From Elioraea sp. (GTDB lineage: Bacteria; Pseudomonadota; Alphaproteobacteria; Acetobacterales; Acetobacteraceae): a stretch of 64,000 nt of DNA. The stretch covers positions 1 through 64,000 of the forward strand of contig NZ_JALHPR010000025.1 in assembly GCF_022842375.1 (NCBI RefSeq), read 5' to 3'. Below the pieces are notes generated by a model that worked only from the letters and a program-made list of their open reading frames with translations, did not search any database and was not told the origin of the DNA. Numbering within the stretch: the stretch's first letter is position 1; each line of letters opens with the position of its first letter. The position numbers and the translations under genes were made by a program. Positions 24,774 through 33,205 of this stretch are shown here, piece by piece.

Positions 24774-25964
24774 TCAGGCGACGCGTGCGCCTACAGGCAC
24801 CAGGCCCGTCGTCGCGTAGCGCCATAGCGAGACCAGCAGCTTGCGCGCGAGGGCGACGACCATGATCCGACGCAAGCGGCCCATGGCGCCTTGGGTTCGC
24901 TCCTGAAACCACTGCGACAGACGGCTGTCGGGCTGCCATTGCAGCCAGCGCCAGGTGATCTGGATCATGTGGGCGCGGATGTTGGCTGGCCCCGCCTTGG
25001 TGATACCCTGATCGCGCGAAGTGGGGCCGCTCGACCAGGGAGTCGGTGCGAAGCCGCTCCAGGCGGCGATCTCGCGTCGATTCCGGAAGCCACGCCAGAA
25101 CGCCTCGCGCACGAGAACGGAGGCGTCGTTGGTGCCAACGCCCCTTATCCGGCTGAGCGCGGCGATCATCGCAGCGTCTCGGTCGGTGATTGCGACCGCG
25201 GATGCGCAGGCCTCGTCCGACGCGGCTCGCGCGACGGCGTCGCGCTCGGCCTCGACGGCGGTGAGCTGCTCCATCACTAGCCGCAGGCGCACCAGTTCGC
25301 GGCTGAGCTCTTCCTTCAGCCGAGGTGCAAGGGCGCGGCCGTCGCCGGTCCTGAGCTGGTCGAGCTGCTGCACGGAATCGCCTGCCCGAGGGTCGAAGCC
25401 AACAATGCCTTGCGTCATGAGCAGCCCCTTGATGCGGTTCGAATGTGCGGTTCGTTCCTTCACGAGCCGCTGCCGTTCGCGCATCAGACGACGCTGGTCA
25501 TCCTGCTCGACCGTCGGGATGTGGACGGCGCTGAGCACCTGGTCCTCACCGCGCTCGAAGGCCATCAGGGCGCGAACCATCGCCCTGGCATCGATGCGAT
25601 CGGTCTTGGCGCGCTTGGCGCGGCGGTTCACCAGCAGGCTTGCCGGGTCGATGACCAGCGACCTGTGGCCAGCCGCCGTCAGCACGCGGTGCAGCCAGAA
25701 GCCCTCGTACCCTGCCTCGTAGCAGCACAGAACCCGCGGGGTGACGCCAAGCCTCTCCGAAAAGCGCGAGCGGGCCCGCTCGATCAGCGCCAGCAGGCCG
25801 GCAGCGTCGCCCCAATCGAAAGTGTGAATGCCGATCTTGTCGGAGTCGGGCGCATGTACGCCGACCACCCACTTCGAGCGGCTCATTTCGACCGAAACGA
25901 AGATGGGCTCGGACGCGAGGTCGGTTGAGATGGATGGCTCAATTGTTTCCTTCACGGTCGGCAT
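24774..25964 (-). CDS. IS110 family transposase
   Basis: The 396-residue transposase has the IS110 layout. An N-terminal DEDD-type RuvC-like domain begins with VSVEMSRSKWVVGVH (an acidic residue at the first catalytic site) and includes KTDRIDARAMVRAL near 120. The C-terminal Transposase_20 region contains LSRIRGVGTNDASVL and IAAWSGFAPTPWSSGPTSRD. Such elements insert precisely and usually lack terminal inverted repeats, so the IS ends cannot be set by eye; flanking non-coding DNA on both sides probably belongs to it. It sits directly left of the defence island and may have helped assemble it. The frame is intact. Confidence 0.95.
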   Translation of the reverse strand: MPTVKETIEPSISTDLASEPIFVSVEMSRSKWVVGVHAPDSDKIGIHTFDWGDAAGLLALIERARSRFSERLGVTPRVLCCYEAGYEGFWLHRVLTAAGHRSLVIDPASLLVNRRAKRAKTDRIDARAMVRALMAFERGEDQVLSAVHIPTVEQDDQRRLMRERQRLVKERTAHSNRIKGLLMTQGIVGFDPRAGDSVQQLDQLRTGDGRALAPRLKEELSRELVRLRLVMEQLTAVEAERDAVARAASDEACASAVAITDRDAAMIAALSRIRGVGTNDASVLVREAFWRGFRNRREIAAWSGFAPTPWSSGPTSRDQGITKAGPANIRAHMIQITWRWLQWQPDSRLSQWFQERTQGAMGRLRRIMVVALARKLLVSLWRYATTGLVPVGARVA

Positions 25965-26523
25965 GATCGAGGTCTCCTTGGGGGTGGACGCCGCGTGAAG
26001 TCGTAGCCGTCCGATGCGTCCCTCCCCATAGGATCTCTCGGGACGTTGCGGGGGGTGTCCCCACAGACGGGGTCGGCGGAAATCTCGGCTCGGCTGCGGG
26101 GGAAGACTTTCCTCCCATTGAGATGGTGCGAATTATCGTAGTTCAACGACGTCGACGGGGCCAAATCTAAATCTAAGCCTAGCTGTGACCGACCGTGGGT
26201 CTCGCGCTCCGCCGACGGGCTCCGCTCGTGTTGAAGCCATGAACCCCGTCTCTCTCTCCAGAGCGCGCGGCTGCTGGCGCGCGCCGTACCGCTGGTACTT
26301 GTCGACGACACGTTCGTATTCAACGGCAGCACGGCGATCAATCTCTTCGTGTGCGACATGCCGCGGTCTCGACCTGGTGTTTCCCGAAGCGGTTCCGTCG
26401 ACCCAGGCGCCGCCGCTTTGGTGCGGTTTTCCACAGCCAAGTGGGGGGTGCGGTAGTTCCTGGTGCATTTTGGTGCAGCGCTGTGTAGACTTCGATTCGC
26501 CCTTGTAAGCACGGAATGGACCG
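25965..26523. other. Gene-poor stretch between IS110 and the defence island
   Basis: These 560 bases carry no confident gene. The left part is probably IS110 flank. A leftward frame at about 26136-26370 encodes a charged helix-like string (DRRAAVEYERVVDKYQRYGA) that reads like a protein fragment, possibly the tail of a gene cut by the insertion, but I cannot name it. The last 100 bases must contain the promoter of the defence operon; no clear -10 or -35 is visible. Confidence 0.4.
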
Positions 26524-26733
26524 ATGCCCGACCCGACGACGCTCAAGCGTTTTACCGTCTCGCTCGACGCGCAAGACTACGAGGCCTTGTGTGCGCTCGC
26601 GCAGGCACAGCGTCCGCCGCTTTCGCTGCAATATACCGTGCGCCTCGCCATCCGGCGCTTTCTCGACGAATACGAGGGGGGTGCCATCACGCTGACTCCG
26701 GCACACTCTTCGGCAAAACGGAGCAGGCGATGA
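26524..26733 (+). CDS. Small ribbon-helix-helix-like protein, first gene of defence island
   Basis: The 69-residue protein has a beta-strand-like start (TLKRFTVSLDAQDYEALCAL) followed by two helices (SLQYTVRLAIRRFLDEYEGG), the pattern of CopG/Arc DNA-binding proteins. The basic C terminus (SSAKRSRR) supports DNA binding. Its stop overlaps the start of the methyltransferase-nuclease gene (ATGA), so it is part of that operon. By position it may act as a controller protein that delays nuclease expression, as C proteins do for other restriction systems. That role is inferred. Confidence 0.72.
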   Translation: MPDPTTLKRFTVSLDAQDYEALCALAQAQRPPLSLQYTVRLAIRRFLDEYEGGAITLTPAHSSAKRSRR

Positions 26734-29327
26734 GCGCAGCAGGCCGCACAAGTGTCGCCCGGCGCGCAGCATCCGCCCTCGTGGAACACGGCGGGGAACC
26801 TATCGGCGCATCTTCCTTCGCAGACACGGCGGAGTTTTATCGCGCCGATGCAGCGCTTAAGCTCGATCCGGGCAGGCGGTCAGACCTCGGCCAGTATATG
26901 ACTGCCGCGCCCATTGCGCGGTTCATGGCCAGCCTGTTTGCGGACGTGTCGGGCGATATCCGCCTGCTTGATCCCGGCGCAGGTGTCGGCTCATTGACGG
27001 CGGCGTTCGTCGAGCGAGTTTGCGGCGCAGCCGCAAAGCCCCGTTCCGCATCCCTTACAGCCTACGAGATCGAACCCGTTCTGAGCGCCTACCTGCGAAA
27101 CACGCTTGATGAAGCCGTTGGCGAATGCCGCCTCGCGCAGATCAAGGCCAACAGCGAACTGCATGATGAGGATTTCATTCTGAGCCATTTGTCCGGGCAG
27201 CAACCGGATATTTTCGATCTGGGGCGAGGCGATGGCGGCGGATTTTCACATGTCCTCATGAATCCGCCCTACAAGAAGATCAGTTCCGGCTCACCTCACC
27301 GCATTGCCTTGCGCAAAGCAGGCATCGAGACCTCCAATCTCTATACCGCCTTCATGTTTCTGGCGGCGCAACGCCTGCGCGTGGGCGGCGAGATGGTCGC
27401 CATCGTCCCCCGGTCGTTTTGCAATGGCCCTTACTTCAAGCCGTTCCGCGAACAGTTCTTCGCCATGATGGGCCTGCGCCACATCCACATCTTCGAAAAG
27501 CGCAATAGCGCGTTCAAGGGCGATGAAGTCCTGCAGGAGAACATCATCCTTCACGCCGTGAAAGGCGCGCGGTCATCCGAAGTGCTGATCACCACCAGCA
27601 ATGGCGGGGATTTCCATCTGGATGCTGACGGGCATTGTGTTGCCGAGGATATGACGCAGCGTACAGTGCCCTATGGCAGCGTGATCCGCGCCGCCGATCC
27701 CGACCGCTTCGTCCACATCGCCGTCAACGACCTCGAACAGGGGATCGTGGACCGCATGGCGCACTTCACGGCCACGCTGGCGGATATCGGCCTTGAAGTC
27801 TCGACTGGCCCGGTGGTGGATTTCCGGCTGAAGGACGATCTGCGCGCCCAGCCCGAGAAGGGCGCCGTTCCGCTGCTCTATGCTGCGCATTTCCAAAACG
27901 GTGCGCTGCTCTGGCCAAAGATCACGAAGAAGCCCAACGCCATCCGCGTTTCGTCTGAAAGCCGTCGATGGCTTTGGGAGAATAAGGGGCACTTCGTCAT
28001 CACGAAGCGCTTCACCTCCAAGGAAGAGCGCCGACGCATTGTTGCATCCGTCTATGCCTCTGATCTTCCCGGCGAGTTGATCGGTTTCGAGAACCACCTG
28101 AACGTCTTTCACGTCAAGCAGGCCGGGTGTTCGGAAGCTCTGGCGCGCGGGCTGGCCCTTTTTCTTAATAGCAGCCTCGTGGATCGGTTTTTCCGGCAAT
28201 TCAACGGGCACACGCAGGTCAACGCGACCGATCTCCGGTCGCTCAGATACCCGGACCGGGAGGTTTTGGAGCGCATCGGACAGGATGCTGGCAGCGCCGC
28301 CCTCTCCCAGCAGGACATTGACACCATCATTGAGGGGGAGCTTGCCCATATGACCGACGATAAGAATCCACTGCAAGCCCAGCAGAAGATCGACGATGCT
28401 TTGAAGATCTTGACCGCTCTCGGAATGCCGCGCGGCCAGCGCAATGAGCGCTCGGCCCTGACCTTGCTCGCACTGCTTAATCTCCGACCCGATGGCGCAT
28501 GGAACGCGCTGCACAAGCCGCTCATGGGCATCACGCCCATCATGGACTTCACGCGCGAGCATTATGGCCGCGAATATGCGCCCAACACGCGCGAAACCTT
28601 CCGCCGCCAGACCATGCATCAATTCGTCGAAGCCGGAATTGCGCTCTACAATCCAGACGATCCCGCGCGGCCCGTAAACAGCCCCAAAGCCTGTTACCAG
28701 ATCAGCGAGGAAGCGTTTGCCGTCATCCTCACCTTCGGGAGCGATGCATGGAAGGGAACGCTCGACACCTACCTTGAAGGGCAGGAAACGCTGGCCGCGA
28801 AATGGGCCAAGCACCGCGAGATGCAGATGATCCCTGTGCAGGTTGCGGACGGCAAGGAGATCACCCTTACGCCCGGCGCGCATAGCGAACTCATCAAGAA
28901 GATCATCACCGACTTTGCCCCGCGTTTCGCGCCGGGAGCCGAAGTCATTTACGTGGGCGATACGGGCGACAAGGTGGGCTACTTCGAGAAAGACCGGCTG
29001 GCCGCGCTCGGCGTCACGGTGGACCGCCACGGCAAGATGCCGGACGTGGTGCTTTACTTCGGAAAGAAGGACTGGCTGCTTCTCGTCGAGTCCGTCACCA
29101 GCCACGGCCCCGTCGATTCCAAGCGCCACAACGAACTGGCTGCGCTCTTCAAGGACTCAAAACCCGGTCTGGTCTATGTCACCGCGTTCCCGGACCGAGG
29201 CATCATGGGGCGCTACTTGGGCGAAATCTCATGGGAAACGGAAGTCTGGTGCGCCGATGCGCCCACCCATCTCATCCACTTTAACGGCGAGCGTTTTCTG
29301 GGGCCTTACGAGAAGGGCGGACAATGA
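26730..29327 (+). CDS. Single-chain restriction-modification enzyme: N6-adenine methyltransferase fused to BsuBI/PstI-type endonuclease
   Basis: The 865-residue protein starts at the ATG at 26730. The N-terminal part is a gamma-class adenine methyltransferase with motif X-like SDLGQYMTAAPIARFMA (51-67), motif I LLDPGAGVGSLT (79-90) and motif IV NPPY (178-181). A target-recognition region fills to about 540. From about 545 the protein matches the PstI N-terminal domain. From 698 it matches the catalytic domain, with GDTGDK (743-748), PD (771-772) and the ESVTSHGPV segment starting at Glu787, so PD-(D/E)-x-V type chemistry is expected. Both enzymes appear complete and are usually separate genes. 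PstI-type enzymes cut CTGCAG; whether this one does is unknown. The stop overlaps the next start by 4 bases. Confidence 0.9.
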   Translation: MSAAGRTSVARRAASALVEHGGEPIGASSFADTAEFYRADAALKLDPGRRSDLGQYMTAAPIARFMASLFADVSGDIRLLDPGAGVGSLTAAFVERVCGAAAKPRSASLTAYEIEPVLSAYLRNTLDEAVGECRLAQIKANSELHDEDFILSHLSGQQPDIFDLGRGDGGGFSHVLMNPPYKKISSGSPHRIALRKAGIETSNLYTAFMFLAAQRLRVGGEMVAIVPRSFCNGPYFKPFREQFFAMMGLRHIHIFEKRNSAFKGDEVLQENIILHAVKGARSSEVLITTSNGGDFHLDADGHCVAEDMTQRTVPYGSVIRAADPDRFVHIAVNDLEQGIVDRMAHFTATLADIGLEVSTGPVVDFRLKDDLRAQPEKGAVPLLYAAHFQNGALLWPKITKKPNAIRVSSESRRWLWENKGHFVITKRFTSKEERRRIVASVYASDLPGELIGFENHLNVFHVKQAGCSEALARGLALFLNSSLVDRFFRQFNGHTQVNATDLRSLRYPDREVLERIGQDAGSAALSQQDIDTIIEGELAHMTDDKNPLQAQQKIDDALKILTALGMPRGQRNERSALTLLALLNLRPDGAWNALHKPLMGITPIMDFTREHYGREYAPNTRETFRRQTMHQFVEAGIALYNPDDPARPVNSPKACYQISEEAFAVILTFGSDAWKGTLDTYLEGQETLAAKWAKHREMQMIPVQVADGKEITLTPGAHSELIKKIITDFAPRFAPGAEVIYVGDTGDKVGYFEKDRLAALGVTVDRHGKMPDVVLYFGKKDWLLLVESVTSHGPVDSKRHNELAALFKDSKPGLVYVTAFPDRGIMGRYLGEISWETEVWCADAPTHLIHFNGERFLGPYEKGGQ

Positions 29328-31288
29328 AGCTCAAAGAATTTACTGTCCGCGAGTTTCGCAGCATCTGGGATTCCGGCCCGGTCAAGGTCGATGGCCAGAC
29401 CACTTGCCTCGTCGGCAAGAATGAGGCCGGAAAGACAACTCTTCTCACCGCGCTCTACCGCACGAACCCGATCATCGCGGCGGACGCGGTGTTCGATGAA
29501 ACCTACGACTACCCGAAGCGCGAGGTCGAGGATTACCGCTTCGCGGTCGAGAACGGCGACCGTCAAGAAGCCGTGGTTGTCGAATGCCTCTATGAGATGG
29601 ACCCGGACGATTGCGAGGCCGTCACATCGGTCTTTGGACCGAAGGTGCTCAAGGGCAAGACTTTCAAGCGCGAAACCTTGTACGGCCAAGCCAAGAGCCG
29701 CTTCATCCTTTCAGCCGACGACGCAGTCGCGCGCAAACATCTGGCCGACAATCCCGCTCTGCCCGACGAACTCAAGGCCACGCTCACCGGGGCTGCGGAT
29801 TGGGATGCGTTTGCCGCCGCGCTGGACGCGGCGGAGGCCACCGAAGCCGTGAAGGCGCTCAAGGGGCTTGTGGCCAAGGTCCGCGAAAAGGGTCTTGCCT
29901 CGTATATCTTTAATTCCCTGATCTGGCCGCGCGCGCCTAAATATCTCTACTTCGATGAATATTATCAGATGGAGGGGCAAGCCAATCTCAATGCCCTGAT
30001 CGCCCGCGAGGATGCCAAGACCCTTGAAGATTCCGATTACCCGCTGATCGGCCTGATCAATCTCGCGCGGCTCGATCACCGCAAGCTTGTTCAAACCAAG
30101 AACACGACCGAACTCAAGAACAAGCTCGAAGGAGCTGGAAACCACCTGACCAACCGGATCGTCAAATACTGGTCCCAGAACCGCCATATCCAGATGCGGT
30201 TCGATGTGCGTGACGCCAAGCCCGAAGACCCGGAAGGGATGCGCCAAGGCATCAACGTCTGGGGCGAGGTGTACGACACCGTGCATTGGGCGCACACGCC
30301 GCTACGCACCCGCTCGCGCGGCTTCGTCTGGTTCTTCTCGTTCCTTGCATGGTACGAGGATATCAAGCGCCAGAGGCAGAACGTCATCCTGTTGCTGGAC
30401 GAGCCGGGGCTTTCGCTGCACGGGCGCGCGCAGGCCGACCTTCTGCGGTATTTCGAGGCGGAATTGTCCGCCCACCAACTGATCTACACGACCCATTCGC
30501 CCTTTATGATCGACCCCACAAAGTTCGAGCGGGTGCGGATCGTGCAGGATTTAGGAATCGACGCGAAAGAGCCGCTGCCCAAGGATCAGGACGGCACGAA
30601 GGTTCTGACCAACGTGTTCGACGCCACCGACGACAGCCTGTTTCCCTTGCAGGGGGCGCTTGGCTACGAGATTCAGCAAACGCTTTTCATTGGCCCCAAT
30701 TCGCTCGTGGTCGAAGGCCCCGCCGACATGCTGTTCTTGCGGGCCGTGTCCGCCGAGCTTGAGCGCGAAGGGCGCGAGGGCCTCTCCGAAAATTGGGTCA
30801 TCACGCCGACGGGCGGCAGCGGCAAGGTTCCGGCCTTTGTTGCCCTGCTCGCGCCCCAGAAGGGCATGAATGTCGCCACGCTGCTCGATATCCAGAACAG
30901 CGACCGCGCCCAGATTGAAGACCTCTACAAGAAGAAGCTGCTCAAGAAGAAGCAGGTCGCCACCTACGGCGACTTCGCCGGAAAAGCCGAGGCGGACGTG
31001 GAGGACATGTTCGAGCGCGATTTCTACGTGGACCTTGTGAATGCCGAGTTTTCCAAGGAACTCAAAAAGCCCATTGGCACGGCATCCCTCAATGCCAAGG
31101 AGCCGCGCACGTTGCGGGCGATTGAGGCGTTCCTTGCGGACAATCCCCTGAAGTCCGGCGCGTTCGGCCATTATCGGCCCGCGCGGTATTTTGTAGAGAA
31201 TGCGGCCACGCTCTGGCCCAAGGTTTCAAACGCCACCAAGGATCGCTTCGAGGCCGCATTCAAGCATCTGAATGGCCTGTTGAAATAG
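29324..31288 (+). CDS. OLD-family-like ATPase with degenerate Toprim domain
   Basis: The 654-residue protein is an ABC/SMC-type ATPase of the OLD group. Walker A is GKNEAGKT at 31-38, Walker B VILLLDEPG at 354-362 and a switch histidine is in YTTHSPFM at about 391. A Toprim-like domain follows with LVVEGPAD (Glu464, Asp468), but the expected DxD motif reads LLDIQ near 522, so nuclease activity is doubtful. It overlaps the restriction enzyme gene by 4 bases. The tight coupling suggests it works with that enzyme, for instance as a sensor or DNA-translocating partner. Function is inferred from domains and context. Confidence 0.85.
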   Translation: MKLKEFTVREFRSIWDSGPVKVDGQTTCLVGKNEAGKTTLLTALYRTNPIIAADAVFDETYDYPKREVEDYRFAVENGDRQEAVVVECLYEMDPDDCEAVTSVFGPKVLKGKTFKRETLYGQAKSRFILSADDAVARKHLADNPALPDELKATLTGAADWDAFAAALDAAEATEAVKALKGLVAKVREKGLASYIFNSLIWPRAPKYLYFDEYYQMEGQANLNALIAREDAKTLEDSDYPLIGLINLARLDHRKLVQTKNTTELKNKLEGAGNHLTNRIVKYWSQNRHIQMRFDVRDAKPEDPEGMRQGINVWGEVYDTVHWAHTPLRTRSRGFVWFFSFLAWYEDIKRQRQNVILLLDEPGLSLHGRAQADLLRYFEAELSAHQLIYTTHSPFMIDPTKFERVRIVQDLGIDAKEPLPKDQDGTKVLTNVFDATDDSLFPLQGALGYEIQQTLFIGPNSLVVEGPADMLFLRAVSAELEREGREGLSENWVITPTGGSGKVPAFVALLAPQKGMNVATLLDIQNSDRAQIEDLYKKKLLKKKQVATYGDFAGKAEADVEDMFERDFYVDLVNAEFSKELKKPIGTASLNAKEPRTLRAIEAFLADNPLKSGAFGHYRPARYFVENAATLWPKVSNATKDRFEAAFKHLNGLLK

Positions 31289-31372
31289 GTGGGCGGCAGT
31301 TATTTGCCCGAGTGATCCGAAGATGGCCGAACCGGAGACTTGTGACGCAGACTAAAAACGGGGGCTATCGGA

Positions 31373-33205
31373 ATGCACATTGTCCGCCTCAAAATCTCCG
31401 GCTTCCGGGGCGTCGCTGCGGCGGACATTACGTTGGGCCGTCATGCCGTGCTGGTGGGGCCAAACAATAGCGGCAAGACCACCATCATTGAGGCGCTGGC
31501 CTTGCTGTTCGGGCGCGACCGTCTGGTGCGCCGCCTCACCGAGCATGATTTTCACGGCAGCGCGCCGGACGAGCAGTCCCGCATCCTGTGCATCGCCACC
31601 GTGACGGGTTTCACGCCCCACGACCCGCAGCACCATTCCTCTTGGTTCAGCCCCGAACGCGGCGTTGAGAAATGGTACGATCCGAACGCCAAGACCCTAA
31701 GCGCCGCGCCGGATGCGCAGCATACCGACCTGGCCGTGCAAATCGGTTTCGCCGCGCGGTTCGATCTGGACGAACTGGAAGCGGAGACGATCCGCTTCTT
31801 CGTGGACGACGAGGCCACGCTAGGCGATCCGTTCGCGGAAGATGCGCACCTGCGCACCATCCACACCAAGAGTCTCCAAGAGTTGGGCTTCTTTCTGGTC
31901 CCGGCCTCGCGCACTTGGGATAAGTGGATTTCGTTTTCGTCGGAATTGTTTCGCCGCGTGGTGGCGACACGCGGGGACATGCCCGCGCAGGCCGTGCGGG
32001 CCGAACGAGCGCGTCTCTGGACGCCGCCCGAAGGCACACGGCTTGAAGACCAGCCGGGGCTTTCCGAGATCGTCGGCGCGGCCAATGACGAGTTGCGCGC
32101 GCTCATGGCCAGCGCGCCCAGACTTCAGTTGCGTTTGACTTCGACCGACAGCGACTCCGTTCTGGAAAGCGTGGTCCCGCACTTCGCGCACGGCACGGGG
32201 CCAACCCTTCCCTCACAGCGGCAGGGTACGGGCCTTGTCTCACTGCAAAGCCTTCTCTTGCTCATGCAATTCGGCAAAGCGCGCGCGGAAACGGGCCAGT
32301 CCTTTGTGCTGGCCGTCGAGGAACCCGAACTTCACATCCAGCCTTCGCAGCAGAAGCGGCTGGTCAACCGCCTCAATGCGCTCTGCAACCAGACAATCGT
32401 GACCACGCATTCGCCCATCGTGGCCGCGATGTTTCCTGCGCCCGATACGCTCTTTATCGAAACGCGCGGGGGAATCCTGAACGCCAAGCCGCTCACGGAC
32501 CCCGTGCCCGCGCAGCCGACCAATCACCAGCAGCATCTTCTCTTTGCGTGGCGGCAGAAACTTGTAGGCGCGCTCATGCACGAATGCGTCCTGATCCCCG
32601 AAGGGGTTTCGGACGTGGCATGGCTTGAGGCGCTGCAAACCGCCCTTGAACTGCATCAAGGCTGGCAGGACGCCGGAGACGGCGCGCCGCTTCTCTCCAC
32701 CTTCGTTGGAGTTGTGCCAACCATCGACGCCAAGATTGCCGATACGTTCGCGCTGGTCAGCGCCGTTCACGCCCGGCCCTGCATCCTCGTGGACGGAGAC
32801 AATGAAGGGCGCGGCTACTTCGATGCGGTGAAAGCCAGCAACCCACCGCCGCGCGCAGTCGTGTTCTGGCGGCAAGGCTGGGCAATGGAGCATGTGGTTT
32901 CATGGATCGCAGGCGCAGATGAAGCCGCGATGCTGGCCGCGCTTGGGGCCGCATTGGGAACGCTGCTCGCCGACACTCAGGCGCTCACCGACCACTTGCT
33001 TACGCAAAAATCCTATGCGCCGACCCATGAGAGCGCCGCCATTATCCTCATGGGCAATGCGGCCTGCCGGGCGCGAGCCGCGCAGGTGCTCAATGCCTTG
33101 TGCGCTGTGCTGCGCGATCCTTCGAGCGCCAACACGCCGCTCTTTACGCGCATCGCGGCGGACTCGACCGCCGACATGCACGTCTTCCGGTTTGTGCCTG
33201 CATGA
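31373..33205 (+). CDS. OLD-family ATP-dependent endonuclease (GajA-like)
   Basis: The 610-residue protein has Walker A GPNNSGKT at 29-36, an ABC signature-like RQGTGLVSLQ near 283-292, Walker B FVLAVEEPE at 311-319 and TTHSP near 344. The C-terminal Toprim core is canonical: EGVSD (Glu410, Asp414) and VDGDNEG with DGD at 474-476. This is the catalytic set expected of an OLD nuclease. It overlaps the helicase gene by 4 bases, the GajA-GajB pattern of Gabija defence. The 84-base gap from the previous gene suggests a separate translational unit. It differs in length and neighbours from model Gabija, so the name is used as a likeness only. Confidence 0.9.
   Translation: MHIVRLKISGFRGVAAADITLGRHAVLVGPNNSGKTTIIEALALLFGRDRLVRRLTEHDFHGSAPDEQSRILCIATVTGFTPHDPQHHSSWFSPERGVEKWYDPNAKTLSAAPDAQHTDLAVQIGFAARFDLDELEAETIRFFVDDEATLGDPFAEDAHLRTIHTKSLQELGFFLVPASRTWDKWISFSSELFRRVVATRGDMPAQAVRAERARLWTPPEGTRLEDQPGLSEIVGAANDELRALMASAPRLQLRLTSTDSDSVLESVVPHFAHGTGPTLPSQRQGTGLVSLQSLLLLMQFGKARAETGQSFVLAVEEPELHIQPSQQKRLVNRLNALCNQTIVTTHSPIVAAMFPAPDTLFIETRGGILNAKPLTDPVPAQPTNHQQHLLFAWRQKLVGALMHECVLIPEGVSDVAWLEALQTALELHQGWQDAGDGAPLLSTFVGVVPTIDAKIADTFALVSAVHARPCILVDGDNEGRGYFDAVKASNPPPRAVVFWRQGWAMEHVVSWIAGADEAAMLAALGAALGTLLADTQALTDHLLTQKSYAPTHESAAIILMGNAACRARAAQVLNALCAVLRDPSSANTPLFTRIAADSTADMHVFRFVPA

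Noticed and set aside
26136-26370. A gene fragment left of the defence island
   Set aside because: The frame has a protein-like charged helix but no start, no family match that I can name and no neighbour support; kept only as a note in the gap entry.
27573-29129. 518-codon minus-strand frame opposite the restriction enzyme
   Set aside because: Shadow of the methyltransferase-nuclease gene, whose motifs are complete on the plus strand.
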